Source: Sphingobacterium siyangense
GTDB taxonomy: Bacteria > Bacteroidota > Bacteroidia > Sphingobacteriales > Sphingobacteriaceae
Assembly: GCF_007830445.1 (NCBI RefSeq)
Contig: NZ_VLKR01000002.1
Location: 62,001-126,000 of the forward strand
Direction: 5' to 3'
DNA: 64,000 nt
Numbering within the stretch: position 1 is the stretch's first letter; the number at the start of each line of letters is the position of its first letter. Made by a program: the position numbers and the translations under genes. This document shows, piece after piece, positions 7,541-16,299 of the stretch. The notes below the pieces were generated by a model. That model saw only the letters and a program-made list of their open reading frames with translations. It was not told the origin of the DNA and did no database searches.

Positions 7541-10500
7541 ATGTCAGGAAAACAGATTTTTCAGACGTCAAGCAAAAAGCGCTGGTACGCTTTTTCATGG
7601 ATGAGCAGAGCATTGGTGATAGGTTTGATCATTGGTGTTATCTGTGTGGTTTATACATTGGGAAAGATTCAGATTCCTCCTTTTCCAACAATTAATACCA
7701 ACACAGCATTGACTGAAAAGTCCACCGCCAGATTAAAAAAATCCAAACAATTTAAGGAGTTTACCATTGTAAAATCCGAATTGGAGAAGATTAAACGTGA
7801 CCGGGAGCTGAAGCATTTGAAACATATTGGTACCAAAGATAGAATCAATATGGGGTTTTATGTTAGTTCTTGGTCTAATGAAGTTCGTGAGCAGTCTTTA
7901 TCGGATCTACGCCGCAATATTGGTCATTTGGATATGGTTGCTATGGAATCCTTTTTTACTGTGCCTAATCAAGATACAGTAGTGGATAAAGCAGATACTG
8001 CTGCGCTTAAGGTCATTCATCAATATAAGCGCAAAGCTATCGCACAGATTTCCAATTTCAGTGGTAACGATTTTGACGGGCAGACTGTAAAGGCTATTTT
8101 ACTTAATCCGGATAAACAACAGCGTTTTATAGACGATATCCTTCTTAAAGTGAAGCGCAATGGCTTTGCTGGCATAAATATTGACTTTGAGAATTTACAG
8201 TTGGATGACCACAAGGCGCTGAATGATTTTATGGGCCACATCTATACGGTATTTCATACAGAAGGCCTACTTGTCACGCAGGATATTTCACCTGAAAATG
8301 ATGATTACGATCCCATTGCCTTACAAAAGTACAACGATTACATCATACTTATGGCTTATGATCAGCATTCCATTGAAAGTAATGCCGGCGCCATTTCACA
8401 TCAGGCATGGGTCGAAAAAAATCTTGATGAACTTTGCAATAAGATCGATGCAGACAAGGTGATCCTGGCTTTGGCCTGTTATGGATATGATTGGCCAAAA
8501 GGCAGTGTCGGCAAGACATTGACATATGATAATGCTGTTATTTTGGCGCATAATTACAATGCTAAGATTACTTTTGATCCCGAATCTGCAAATCTCAACT
8601 TTAGCTATAAAGATGGGACAGGGATGCATCATGATGTCTATTTTACAGACGCTGCAACCTATTTTAATCTTATCCGCAAAGCAGATGACTGGGGGCTAGC
8701 TGGTATTGCACTTTGGCGTTTAGGAAGTGAAGACTCCCGTTTATGGTCATTTATTTCAAGATCATTGGACCGAGAAAATCTGAAAAAAGAACCTTTTGAC
8801 TTTGGAAAGATAAGCCAGATCAATGTCGGGGGTATTCAATATATTGGGGATGGGGAAATTTTGGACTTGGTCAATAGTCCTGCTCCGGGGGAAGTGAAAT
8901 TCACTTACGACCCATCAACGCTTATGGTTGAGAATCAGGAGTATGTAAAGACGCCAAGTAATTATGTAATCAAACGCTTTGGAGAAAGAGATAATACTGT
9001 GGTCCTGACCTTTGACGACGGTCCCGATCCTACGTATACACCACAAGTATTAGATATATTAAAAAAGGAACATGTTCCCGGAGCTTTCTTTCTTGTTGGT
9101 GTTATGGCTGAGAAAAATATGGATCTGGTTCGGAGAGAATATCAAGAAGGACATGAACTCGGTAACCATACCTTTTTTCATCCTGATATGTCTACAATAG
9201 GCCCAAATCGCGTTAAGTTTGAACTGAATGCCACCCGAAAGATCATCGAATGCATAACCGGTCATAGTACAATTCTTTTCCGGGCCCCTTTTAATGCCGA
9301 TGCCGAGCCACAGACTGTTGCCGAAATTCTGCCTGTTGCTCAGAGCCGGAAAGAGAACTACATCAATATCGGCGAGTATATTGATCCCAACGACTGGTTA
9401 CCTGGTCGTACGGCAGATGAAATCTATAATGAAGTCATAAAACAACGCGATAATGGAAACATTATTCTATTACATGATGCCGGAGGCAATCGAGAAGCGA
9501 CTATAGCCGCCTTGCCGCGCATTATTCATTATTTTAAATCACATGGTTATAAATTTGCGACGATTGGAGATTTAATGGGGAAAAAACGTGATGAACTGAT
9601 GCCTCCTGTAGAAAATGCTTCCGATTCGGGATTTAGTGGATCTTCCAACCGCTTGTTCTTAGGAACATTGTTTTACGGTAACATCTTCCTTAACTTGGTT
9701 TTTTCCGTTGCAATTGTATTGGCAATTTTTAGAACAGCAATGATTGCTTATCTGGCAATCCGACAAAAACAAAAAAGTAAAAAAGAGCGATCTCAATTGG
9801 TTGTGGAACCTCGGGAAAAGGTGAGTGTGATCATTCCTGCCTATAATGAGGAAATAACAGTGTTGGCAACGATAAAAAGCCTGTTGAATTTGGATTACCC
9901 CAATTATGAATTGATTTTTGTTGATGATGGATCAAAAGACAAGACTTTTGAGATTGTCAGTAAGGTGTATGGCGATCATCCTAAAGTAAGGTTATTTACA
10001 AAACCAAATGGGGGCAAGGCTTCTGCGCTTAACTATGGTATCCAACAATCCGAAGCACAGTTTGTGCTTTGTATCGATGCCGATACACAATTGAAAACAG
10101 ATGCGTTAAAACAGTTGATGAAATATTTCAATAAACCTCAGATCGCCGCTGTTGCGGGTAGTGTTAAAGTGGGAAATGTGCATAATATATTGACACATTG
10201 GCAATCGATCGAATATATCACCTCACAGAATATGGATCGGAGAGCGTTCGATTTGCTCAATATGATATCGGTCGTACCAGGAGCAATTGGGGCCTTTCGT
10301 AGATTTGTTATTTTGGAAGTGGGCGGATTTACTACGGATACATTAGCGGAAGATTGTGATTTAACCATGCGTATATTAAGAGCGGGTTATACCGTGCGAA
10401 ATTCATCTGAAGCAATCGCTTATACGGAAGCACCAGATACGGTCAAAATGCTCTTCAAGCAACGTTTCCGTTGGAGTTTTGGTGTGTTGCAGAGTTTTTG

Positions 10501-10963
10501 GAAAAATAAACAGACCTTGTTGAATCCCAAATATGGCTATTTTGGTATGGTCGGAATGCCTAATATTCTGATTTTTCAGATTATACTTCCTTTATTTGCT
10601 CCTTTGGTCGATATTTTTATGTTATTCTCTCTAGTGAGTGGTCTTTTCTCCTTAAGCGAGGTAAATGGTATCAGCTGGACGGGAATTGCAGGATTATTTT
10701 CACTGCATAACGGTTTTGGTCAAGTGATGTTTTATTACTTCCTTTTTGTATTCGTGGATATGTTCTTTGCAGGTATTGCCTTTAAAATGGAAGGCGAGAA
10801 GCTTAGCAATTTAATTTATTTGTTTCCGCAGCGTTTTTTCTGGCGTCAACTGATGTACTTCGTTTTATTCAAATCTGTCAGAAAAGCGATTAAAGGTGAA
10901 TTAAATACTTGGGGTACCTTGAAACGTACGGGCGGGGTGAAAGAGGTAACAACAAGTGAATAA
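7541..10963 (+). CDS. Trifunctional fusion: GH18-like domain, NodB polysaccharide deacetylase and GT2 glycosyltransferase
   Basis: 1140 residues. An N-terminal membrane segment (~18-42) precedes a GH18-type barrel (~100-410) with GFAGINIDFE near 205, keeping the catalytic Glu while two of the usual aspartates are Ala and Asn, and LMAYDQH. A NodB deacetylase (~485-690) carries TFDDGPDP, GNHTFFHPD, FRAPF and LLHDAGG. A membrane segment (~705-730) is followed by a GT2 domain (~758-990) with VSVIIPAYNEE, DDGSKD, the DAD acceptor motif, EDCDLT and QRFRW, and C-terminal membrane helices. GT2 with QxxRW is typical of processive hexosaminyl transferases such as PgaC and NodC. The product is inferred to be a partially de-N-acetylated polysaccharide. 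Confidence 0.9.
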   Translation: MSGKQIFQTSSKKRWYAFSWMSRALVIGLIIGVICVVYTLGKIQIPPFPTINTNTALTEKSTARLKKSKQFKEFTIVKSELEKIKRDRELKHLKHIGTKDRINMGFYVSSWSNEVREQSLSDLRRNIGHLDMVAMESFFTVPNQDTVVDKADTAALKVIHQYKRKAIAQISNFSGNDFDGQTVKAILLNPDKQQRFIDDILLKVKRNGFAGINIDFENLQLDDHKALNDFMGHIYTVFHTEGLLVTQDISPENDDYDPIALQKYNDYIILMAYDQHSIESNAGAISHQAWVEKNLDELCNKIDADKVILALACYGYDWPKGSVGKTLTYDNAVILAHNYNAKITFDPESANLNFSYKDGTGMHHDVYFTDAATYFNLIRKADDWGLAGIALWRLGSEDSRLWSFISRSLDRENLKKEPFDFGKISQINVGGIQYIGDGEILDLVNSPAPGEVKFTYDPSTLMVENQEYVKTPSNYVIKRFGERDNTVVLTFDDGPDPTYTPQVLDILKKEHVPGAFFLVGVMAEKNMDLVRREYQEGHELGNHTFFHPDMSTIGPNRVKFELNATRKIIECITGHSTILFRAPFNADAEPQTVAEILPVAQSRKENYINIGEYIDPNDWLPGRTADEIYNEVIKQRDNGNIILLHDAGGNREATIAALPRIIHYFKSHGYKFATIGDLMGKKRDELMPPVENASDSGFSGSSNRLFLGTLFYGNIFLNLVFSVAIVLAIFRTAMIAYLAIRQKQKSKKERSQLVVEPREKVSVIIPAYNEEITVLATIKSLLNLDYPNYELIFVDDGSKDKTFEIVSKVYGDHPKVRLFTKPNGGKASALNYGIQQSEAQFVLCIDADTQLKTDALKQLMKYFNKPQIAAVAGSVKVGNVHNILTHWQSIEYITSQNMDRRAFDLLNMISVVPGAIGAFRRFVILEVGGFTTDTLAEDCDLTMRILRAGYTVRNSSEAIAYTEAPDTVKMLFKQRFRWSFGVLQSFWKNKQTLLNPKYGYFGMVGMPNILIFQIILPLFAPLVDIFMLFSLVSGLFSLSEVNGISWTGIAGLFSLHNGFGQVMFYYFLFVFVDMFFAGIAFKMEGEKLSNLIYLFPQRFFWRQLMYFVLFKSVRKAIKGELNTWGTLKRTGGVKEVTTSE

Positions 10964-10994
10964 GAAGCCGGTAACAACAAGTGAATAAAAAGCA
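10945..10994 (+). repeat. Tandem 25-bp duplication across the stop codon
   Basis: The unit starting GGTAACAACAAGTGAATAA occurs at 10945-10969 and again at 10970-10994 with 23 of 25 positions identical. The first copy contains the last codons and stop of the upstream fusion gene; the second copy lies in the untranslated region. It looks like a replication-slippage duplication. Confidence 0.85.
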
Positions 10995-11143
10995 GACACG
11001 TGCATGAGCTAAACGATAGCGATCTGATGTAGTTCCTTCGTCGGATCGTACACTAGGATCACTATCGCCAGCCTGCCAAAAAATTATACCGAGATTTTTA
11101 ATTGACCTTGAGAATAGGTACTTTCAATAAAAATAGCGACCAA

Positions 11144-12652
11144 ATGAAGATACTTTCCGCTCAGCAGATAAACAGGATTGATAGTGAAACCCTAAAGGAT
11201 CAAAAAATCAGTAGTCTAGACCTGATGGAACGAGCTGCAACAGTTGTTTTTGAGGAAATTAAAAAGCTTCATCCCCGATTGGAGCACAGTACCTTTTTCA
11301 TCTTCTGCGGTAAAGGAAACAACGGCGGCGATGGCTTGGTGCTGGCTCGTCTGTTGGATCAACAACAGGCCCAAGTCAAGGTTTATTTAATGGATGTAGC
11401 GGATTACTCCGCTGATAATCTTGCCAATCAAAAGCGTTTACCCAATCATATGATTCAAAAAATTGCAGCGGAAAACCAGATTGATATCCCTTCCGATGCA
11501 ATCGTACTGGATTGCTTGTTTGGTTATGGATTAAAGCGTGTATTAACAGCTGATTGGAACGGTATAATTTCCAGTATAAATGGATGTGGTGCAAGGATCT
11601 ATTCCGTCGATATGCCTTCTGGACTACTGGCAGATAAAAAGACTGCTGCAGATGTTCCAATTGTAAAGGCAGATTTGGTTTATACCTTTCAGTTTCCCAA
11701 GATGGCCTTGCTGCTGCCCGAAAACCAATGGTATGTAAAAGACTTCAAGGTATTGGATATCGATCTTAGCCAACGAGCAATTGAAGCGGCAGAAACCAAT
11801 CTTTTTTATGTCGACGAGCCGCTTGTCAGGTCCTTTTATCGACAACGAAGGAAATTTGATCATAAGGGAACATTTGGTCATACCCTTATTATTGGCGGAA
11901 GTAAAGGTAAAATGGGGGCCGTTCAGCTTGCGTTAAAAGCGGCTCTTCGAGCGGGCTGCGGTTTAGCTTCCGCTTATGTACCTGACGGTGGTAATACCAT
12001 CTTACAGACCGCTGTGCCCGAAGCGATGGTGTTGACTGATCCTGAACAAGATTTTATTAGCCAATTCCCGGTAATCGATGGCCATCAGTCTGTGGGTATC
12101 GGAATCGGCATGGGAACAGCGCCGCATACAATTGATGCGCTAAAGGTATTTATAACCCGTGTTAATGATACTCCTTTGGTATTAGATGCTGATGCTTTAA
12201 ATATTCTTTCCCGCGAACCGAATCTTTGGGCTTTTGTTCCAGCGCATAGTATATTGACTCCCCATCCCAAAGAACTTAGCCGGATATTGGGTGCTTGGCA
12301 AGATGATTTTGAAAAGATTGAGAAAGTGAATGTTTTTGCACGTAAACATCAGTTTTACGTATTAATAAAAGGGGCTAATAGTGCTATGATTATGCCCGAT
12401 GGGATGGTGTACTTCAATAGTACGGGCAATGTTGGGATGGCAACAGGAGGCAGTGGTGATATACTGACAGGGATAATCACCTCCTTGCTTGGACAGGGCT
12501 ATTCTTCTAAAGAGGCTTTAATTATGGGGGTATATATGCATGGGCGCGCGGCAGATATTGCAGTGAAGACGATCGGCACCTATTCCTTATTACCTTCAGA
12601 TACCATCAATCATCTTTCCGACGCGTTTATGTCTTTAGAAAAAGGATTATGA
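11144..12652 (+). CDS. nnr: Bifunctional NAD(P)H-hydrate epimerase / ADP-dependent dehydratase
   Basis: About 502 residues from the ATG at 11144, chosen because conserved family sequence begins at MKILSAQQ; an upstream TTG at 11102 adds only unconserved residues. The YjeF_N epimerase domain (1-~215) has LMERAA and GKGNNGGDGL. The C-terminal dehydratase domain (~235-500) has FGHTLIIGGSKGKMGA, a DADALN segment, and ATGGSGDILTG for nucleotide binding. Together they repair damaged NADHX and NADPHX. It overlaps the next acetyltransferase gene by 4 bases, so the two are translationally coupled. Confidence 0.93.
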   Translation: MKILSAQQINRIDSETLKDQKISSLDLMERAATVVFEEIKKLHPRLEHSTFFIFCGKGNNGGDGLVLARLLDQQQAQVKVYLMDVADYSADNLANQKRLPNHMIQKIAAENQIDIPSDAIVLDCLFGYGLKRVLTADWNGIISSINGCGARIYSVDMPSGLLADKKTAADVPIVKADLVYTFQFPKMALLLPENQWYVKDFKVLDIDLSQRAIEAAETNLFYVDEPLVRSFYRQRRKFDHKGTFGHTLIIGGSKGKMGAVQLALKAALRAGCGLASAYVPDGGNTILQTAVPEAMVLTDPEQDFISQFPVIDGHQSVGIGIGMGTAPHTIDALKVFITRVNDTPLVLDADALNILSREPNLWAFVPAHSILTPHPKELSRILGAWQDDFEKIEKVNVFARKHQFYVLIKGANSAMIMPDGMVYFNSTGNVGMATGGSGDILTGIITSLLGQGYSSKEALIMGVYMHGRAADIAVKTIGTYSLLPSDTINHLSDAFMSLEKGL

Positions 12653-13065
12653 TAGATTGGTACATTGAACAAGTTTTTGCCGCCCGGACCTGGAAACTTC
12701 GAAAAGAGGTTTTCGCTCCGGAAGGTAAGTTGGCCGAGGTGATGTTGGAGGGCGATTTTGAAGCGACGCATTTTGCGGCCTACGATGGAAACGAAGTGGT
12801 AGGCGTGCTGAGCCTGATTAGTTCAGGTGATACTTATACAATCCATTTCCTCGCTGTTGCTCCACATGTAAGGCTGAAAGGTGTAGGCAAAGCATTATTG
12901 AAGCATGCGCGACTATTTATCCATACGTTTGCTGGTCAATATCTTCTTGCAAATGTGACCGGCGATCAGCAACATTTTTGGACAAGTAATGGATTTGCTC
13001 TTCTGAAACAACATGAAGCCACCGTCACCTATTCATTATCTTTAACAAATGATTCTGTAAGTTAA
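12649..13065 (+). CDS. GNAT-family N-acetyltransferase
   Basis: 138 residues. The GNAT acetyl-CoA motif is at about 62-85 (IHFLAVAPHVRLKGVGKALL), preceded by the beta-hairpin VVGVLSLI and followed by FWTSNGF. The length fits a single-domain GNAT of the kind often annotated as ElaA/YjdJ-like or unspecified. The ATG overlaps the nnr stop (ATGA), so it is co-expressed with the NAD(P)HX repair enzyme. Substrate unknown. Confidence 0.8.
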   Translation: MIDWYIEQVFAARTWKLRKEVFAPEGKLAEVMLEGDFEATHFAAYDGNEVVGVLSLISSGDTYTIHFLAVAPHVRLKGVGKALLKHARLFIHTFAGQYLLANVTGDQQHFWTSNGFALLKQHEATVTYSLSLTNDSVS

Positions 13066-13135
13066 CAGTAAGTGGGAAGATAGATCGTTTTCTTATAAAT
13101 GTGGCCCATGTTATCCCTTGTGACCTGTGTTATCC

Positions 13136-13726
13136 CTACAGATTTTCAGTATAGTTGATCCGATCCGCTTCGGTAATGTTACGTATCACCCGGCAAGGAT
13201 TGCCTGCAGCTACGACATCCGCTGGTATATCTTTTGTGACGACCGATCCAGAACCAATGACCGAATTTTTTCCGATTCGCACGCCGGGGTTGACGACAAC
13301 ATGTCCACCGATCCATACATTATCTTCGATAACGATCGGCAACGCAAATTCCCAACCTTGATTTCTTGCTTCAAAATGGAGGGGATGACCAGCTGTAAAG
13401 AGACTTACATTGGGCCCAAATAATACATTGTCGCCTATGGTAACCGGTGCGCCATCTAAAATCGTACAATTATAGTTGCTGTAAAAGTTCTCACCAATAG
13501 CAATATTATAACCATAATCGCAACGAAAAGGAGGTTCGAGAAAGAATCGGGTTCCCGTCGCTTTAAACAGTTTTTGAATAATCTGTTTTCTGAATTTCAG
13601 TTGTTTCGGCTCTGAATCGTTAAATCGCTTCAGTTCTTCTTTTGCGTATTGTCTTTCCTTAAATAATTGCCCCCCCGAATCAATATAGGGAAGTCCGGCA
13701 ATCATTTTTTCCTTTGCTGATTTCAT
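13136..13726 (-). CDS. Maltose/galactoside O-acetyltransferase-like protein (left-handed beta-helix)
   Basis: 196 residues. The N-terminal Mac domain (MKSAKEKMIAGLPY) is followed by a left-handed parallel beta-helix of hexapeptide repeats (~75-180), with the catalytic-type segment GPNVSLFTAGHPL. The C-terminal turn is GSGSVVTKDIPADVVAAGNPCRVIR. This is the LacA/Maa/NodL group that acetylates sugars at O-6 from acetyl-CoA. The gene is divergent from the GT4 gene and has a consensus promoter at 13748-13778. Confidence 0.9.
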   Translation of the reverse strand: MKSAKEKMIAGLPYIDSGGQLFKERQYAKEELKRFNDSEPKQLKFRKQIIQKLFKATGTRFFLEPPFRCDYGYNIAIGENFYSNYNCTILDGAPVTIGDNVLFGPNVSLFTAGHPLHFEARNQGWEFALPIVIEDNVWIGGHVVVNPGVRIGKNSVIGSGSVVTKDIPADVVAAGNPCRVIRNITEADRINYTENL

Positions 13727-14085
13727 TCAATGCCCGTTTTTCTGTAACAAACTTAGATAAATTGATTTTTAAAAGCAATAGCAATCTACGTGTTGTGAAT
13801 CTAGGATATTGAGCACTCTTATTTCGCATAATCAAGGTTCTGTTTTCTACTAAGCATAATCAATGGATACCCTGTTTTCCAACAAATTATACTGTTTCCA
13901 ACAAATGGACAGCTTTTCAGCGCCAGGTTTTATAGCAACGTACTGATCTGCACAAAGTGTCGTCCAACCTTCCTCCGATTTAATTCATACAGTTGTGACA
14001 AACAATTTTCGTTCGAAACGCATTTAGATAGTGGAGCACACGATGCTATTGCCTTTGTCCGGGCTATATTCAAAATATTATTCCA
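13727..14085. other. Divergent intergenic region
   Basis: 359 bases between the O-acetyltransferase (minus) and GT4 (plus) genes. Apart from the minus-strand promoter at 13748-13778, no operator, RNA or plus-strand consensus promoter was recognised. Confidence 0.4.
13748..13778 (-). promoter_or_regulatory. Bacteroidota-type promoter of the O-acetyltransferase gene
   Basis: On the minus strand TTG (13778-13776), a 20-bp spacer, then TAAGTTTG (13755-13748). The leader to the ATG at 13726 is about 15-20 bases. Confidence 0.6.
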
Positions 14086-16299
14086 ATGAAGATTGCTTAT
14101 ATAAGTACCTACTTGCCCAAAGAATGTGGAATTGCCACTTTTACATCAGATTTATTGCATGCTGTAGCACTGCATAATCAGGAACTGACGCAACATGTTT
14201 TTGCGGTCGCGGATCGGGACTATGTTTATCCCAGTGAGGTCGTGTTTAAAATAGATCAACATCGTCAATTGTCCTATATTGAAGCCGCAAATTATATTAA
14301 TGAAAACGGGTACGATTGCGTCATACTCGAACACGAATATGGCATTTTTGGAGGGAATAGCGGCATATATATCTTATCATTGATTAATGCATTACACATT
14401 CCGCTACTTGTTAATTTTCACACCATTCTCGAAAAACCCAATGTTGATGAAAAGGCCATTCTTATTGAAATTGTAAAACGGGCTTCCATTGTAATCGTCA
14501 TGAGCAATTATGCAATTACATTACTCAAATCGATTTATCGGGTCAATACCTCCAAAGTTAGGCTGATACACCACGGTGTGCCGGAGTTTACTTTAGATCA
14601 TGAGCTTGCCAAGCTTAAAAAAGGACTTTCCGGGAAGAAAGTCTTATTGACCTTCGGTTTTTTGGGGCGAAACAAAGGAATTGAAATGGTGATTGAATCC
14701 CTCCCTGAGGTCGTCAAAGATGAACCGGATCTGTTGTACCTCGTTGTTGGTAAAACGCATCCCAATGTATTGGCACATTCCGGCGAGGAATATCGGGAAT
14801 ACCTGGGCAGTCTTGTGGAAACCTATCAGTTGCAGGAACATGTGAAATTTGTTAATTCCTTTGTTAGTCAAGCCGATCTTGTGGAGTATCTATGTGCCTG
14901 CGATGTTTATGTTACACCTTATGTCAATGAGGCACAGATTACAAGTGGAACATTGTCTTACGCCATCGGTGCCGGAGCTGCGGTGGTGTCCACTCCTTAT
15001 TGGCACGCCAAAGAATTGCTCGCTGATGGAAGGGGAGTGCTCGTCGAATTTAAAAATTCAGCCAAGATGGCCGAGGTGCTCAAAAATCTGTTTTTAAATT
15101 TGGACTATCGCACAACACTAAGAGACAATGCCCGTATATTTGGTAAAGAGATGACCTGGAAAAATATAGGCCTTCGGTACACACGAATTTTAGATAAAAT
15201 TATTCCTACCTATGATAGCCTCAAAGAAAATGTTGGATTTAGTATAGAGGAAATGCCCAAATTCAGTTGGAAGCATATCGACAGACTGACCAATCAGGTC
15301 GGTATCTTACAGCATGCAACTTATTCGCTACCGAACTACAAAGAGGGCTATTGTCTGGACGATAATGCAAGAGCACTTTTAGTTACTTTATTGGCACAGC
15401 AAGATTTTGCTGACAAAAGGCTCGATCGTCGCATCTCGACCTACTTGAGTTATATCTATTATCATCAGCGCGAAGATGGGCTTTTTCACAATTTTATGAA
15501 TTTCCAACATAGTTTCCTCGATGAGGTCGGTTCGGAGGACTCCTTTGGACGGACGATATGGGCATTGGGCGTACTTCTTCGGGAGACAAAATTGACAAGC
15601 TATTATCAATTGGGGCATGAACTGTTTTTTAGGGCCGTTCCAAATTTTGGCCAGTTGCGTTCCAACCGGGCGATAGCTTATACTGTACTGGGAATTGCGG
15701 AATATTTGCATCATCAATCCAATGACGAGGTGATGATAGAGTTAATGCGGGCCCTTATCGGCAAGCTGGTACGGGAATACGAGGCAAGCTCAGATGAAAA
15801 CTGGCAATGGTTTGAAGCGGTATTGAGTTATGATAACGCAATTTTGCCCTATGCGTTATTGACGGCCTATCCTTTTTTGAACGATGAAACAATAAAACAG
15901 TTGGGATTATCGACTTTAAAGTTTCTCGAAAGTATGACTGTCCAGAATGGTGCGCTTTCATTGGTCGGAAACCAGGAGTGGGCCAAGCAAGGGAAGCATA
16001 TCAGCAAGTTTGGTCAGCAGCCACTTGATGTCACGGCAATGGTATTTATGTATCGTGAAGCTTTTCGATTGACCAATAAAAAGGTCTATTTTACCCGTAT
16101 GATTGCTTCTTTCCGCTGGTTTTTAGGAGAGAATGATCTTCGGCTCGGTTTGTATGATGAGGAAACTAAAGGTTGCTGTGATGGCCTCGAATCCTATGGC
16201 ATCAATAGAAACCAAGGGGCGGAGAGTACCCTTTGTTTCTATTTGGCTTATATCGTAGTTTACCGTGCTTTTATTGATAACGATCAGGATTCAAGATAG
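14086..16299 (+). CDS. GT4 glycosyltransferase fused to an alpha/alpha-barrel-like domain
   Basis: 737 residues. The first ~375 form a GT-B glycosyltransferase of family 4: CGIATFT near the N-terminus, LLVNFHTILEKP, the donor-site segment LLTFGFLGRNKGIEMVIESL (~185-205), and a late SGTLSYAIGAG region in place of the usual ExxxG. Residues ~400-737 are helical with repeated aromatic/charged motifs (CLDDNARALL, HQREDGLFHNF, EDSFGRTIWALG, SYGINRNQGAESTL), as in six-hairpin glycosidase-like barrels. Its 3' end overlaps the convergent GH130 gene by 29 bases. A role in making or trimming a mannose-containing glycan is an inference from the pairing. Confidence 0.85.
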   Translation: MKIAYISTYLPKECGIATFTSDLLHAVALHNQELTQHVFAVADRDYVYPSEVVFKIDQHRQLSYIEAANYINENGYDCVILEHEYGIFGGNSGIYILSLINALHIPLLVNFHTILEKPNVDEKAILIEIVKRASIVIVMSNYAITLLKSIYRVNTSKVRLIHHGVPEFTLDHELAKLKKGLSGKKVLLTFGFLGRNKGIEMVIESLPEVVKDEPDLLYLVVGKTHPNVLAHSGEEYREYLGSLVETYQLQEHVKFVNSFVSQADLVEYLCACDVYVTPYVNEAQITSGTLSYAIGAGAAVVSTPYWHAKELLADGRGVLVEFKNSAKMAEVLKNLFLNLDYRTTLRDNARIFGKEMTWKNIGLRYTRILDKIIPTYDSLKENVGFSIEEMPKFSWKHIDRLTNQVGILQHATYSLPNYKEGYCLDDNARALLVTLLAQQDFADKRLDRRISTYLSYIYYHQREDGLFHNFMNFQHSFLDEVGSEDSFGRTIWALGVLLRETKLTSYYQLGHELFFRAVPNFGQLRSNRAIAYTVLGIAEYLHHQSNDEVMIELMRALIGKLVREYEASSDENWQWFEAVLSYDNAILPYALLTAYPFLNDETIKQLGLSTLKFLESMTVQNGALSLVGNQEWAKQGKHISKFGQQPLDVTAMVFMYREAFRLTNKKVYFTRMIASFRWFLGENDLRLGLYDEETKGCCDGLESYGINRNQGAESTLCFYLAYIVVYRAFIDNDQDSR

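Noticed and set aside
11014..11067. Terminator after the glycan fusion gene (CGATAGCGATC / GATCACTATCG)
   Set aside because: Eleven-base arms with a mismatch, a 32-base loop and no T tract; too weak to call.
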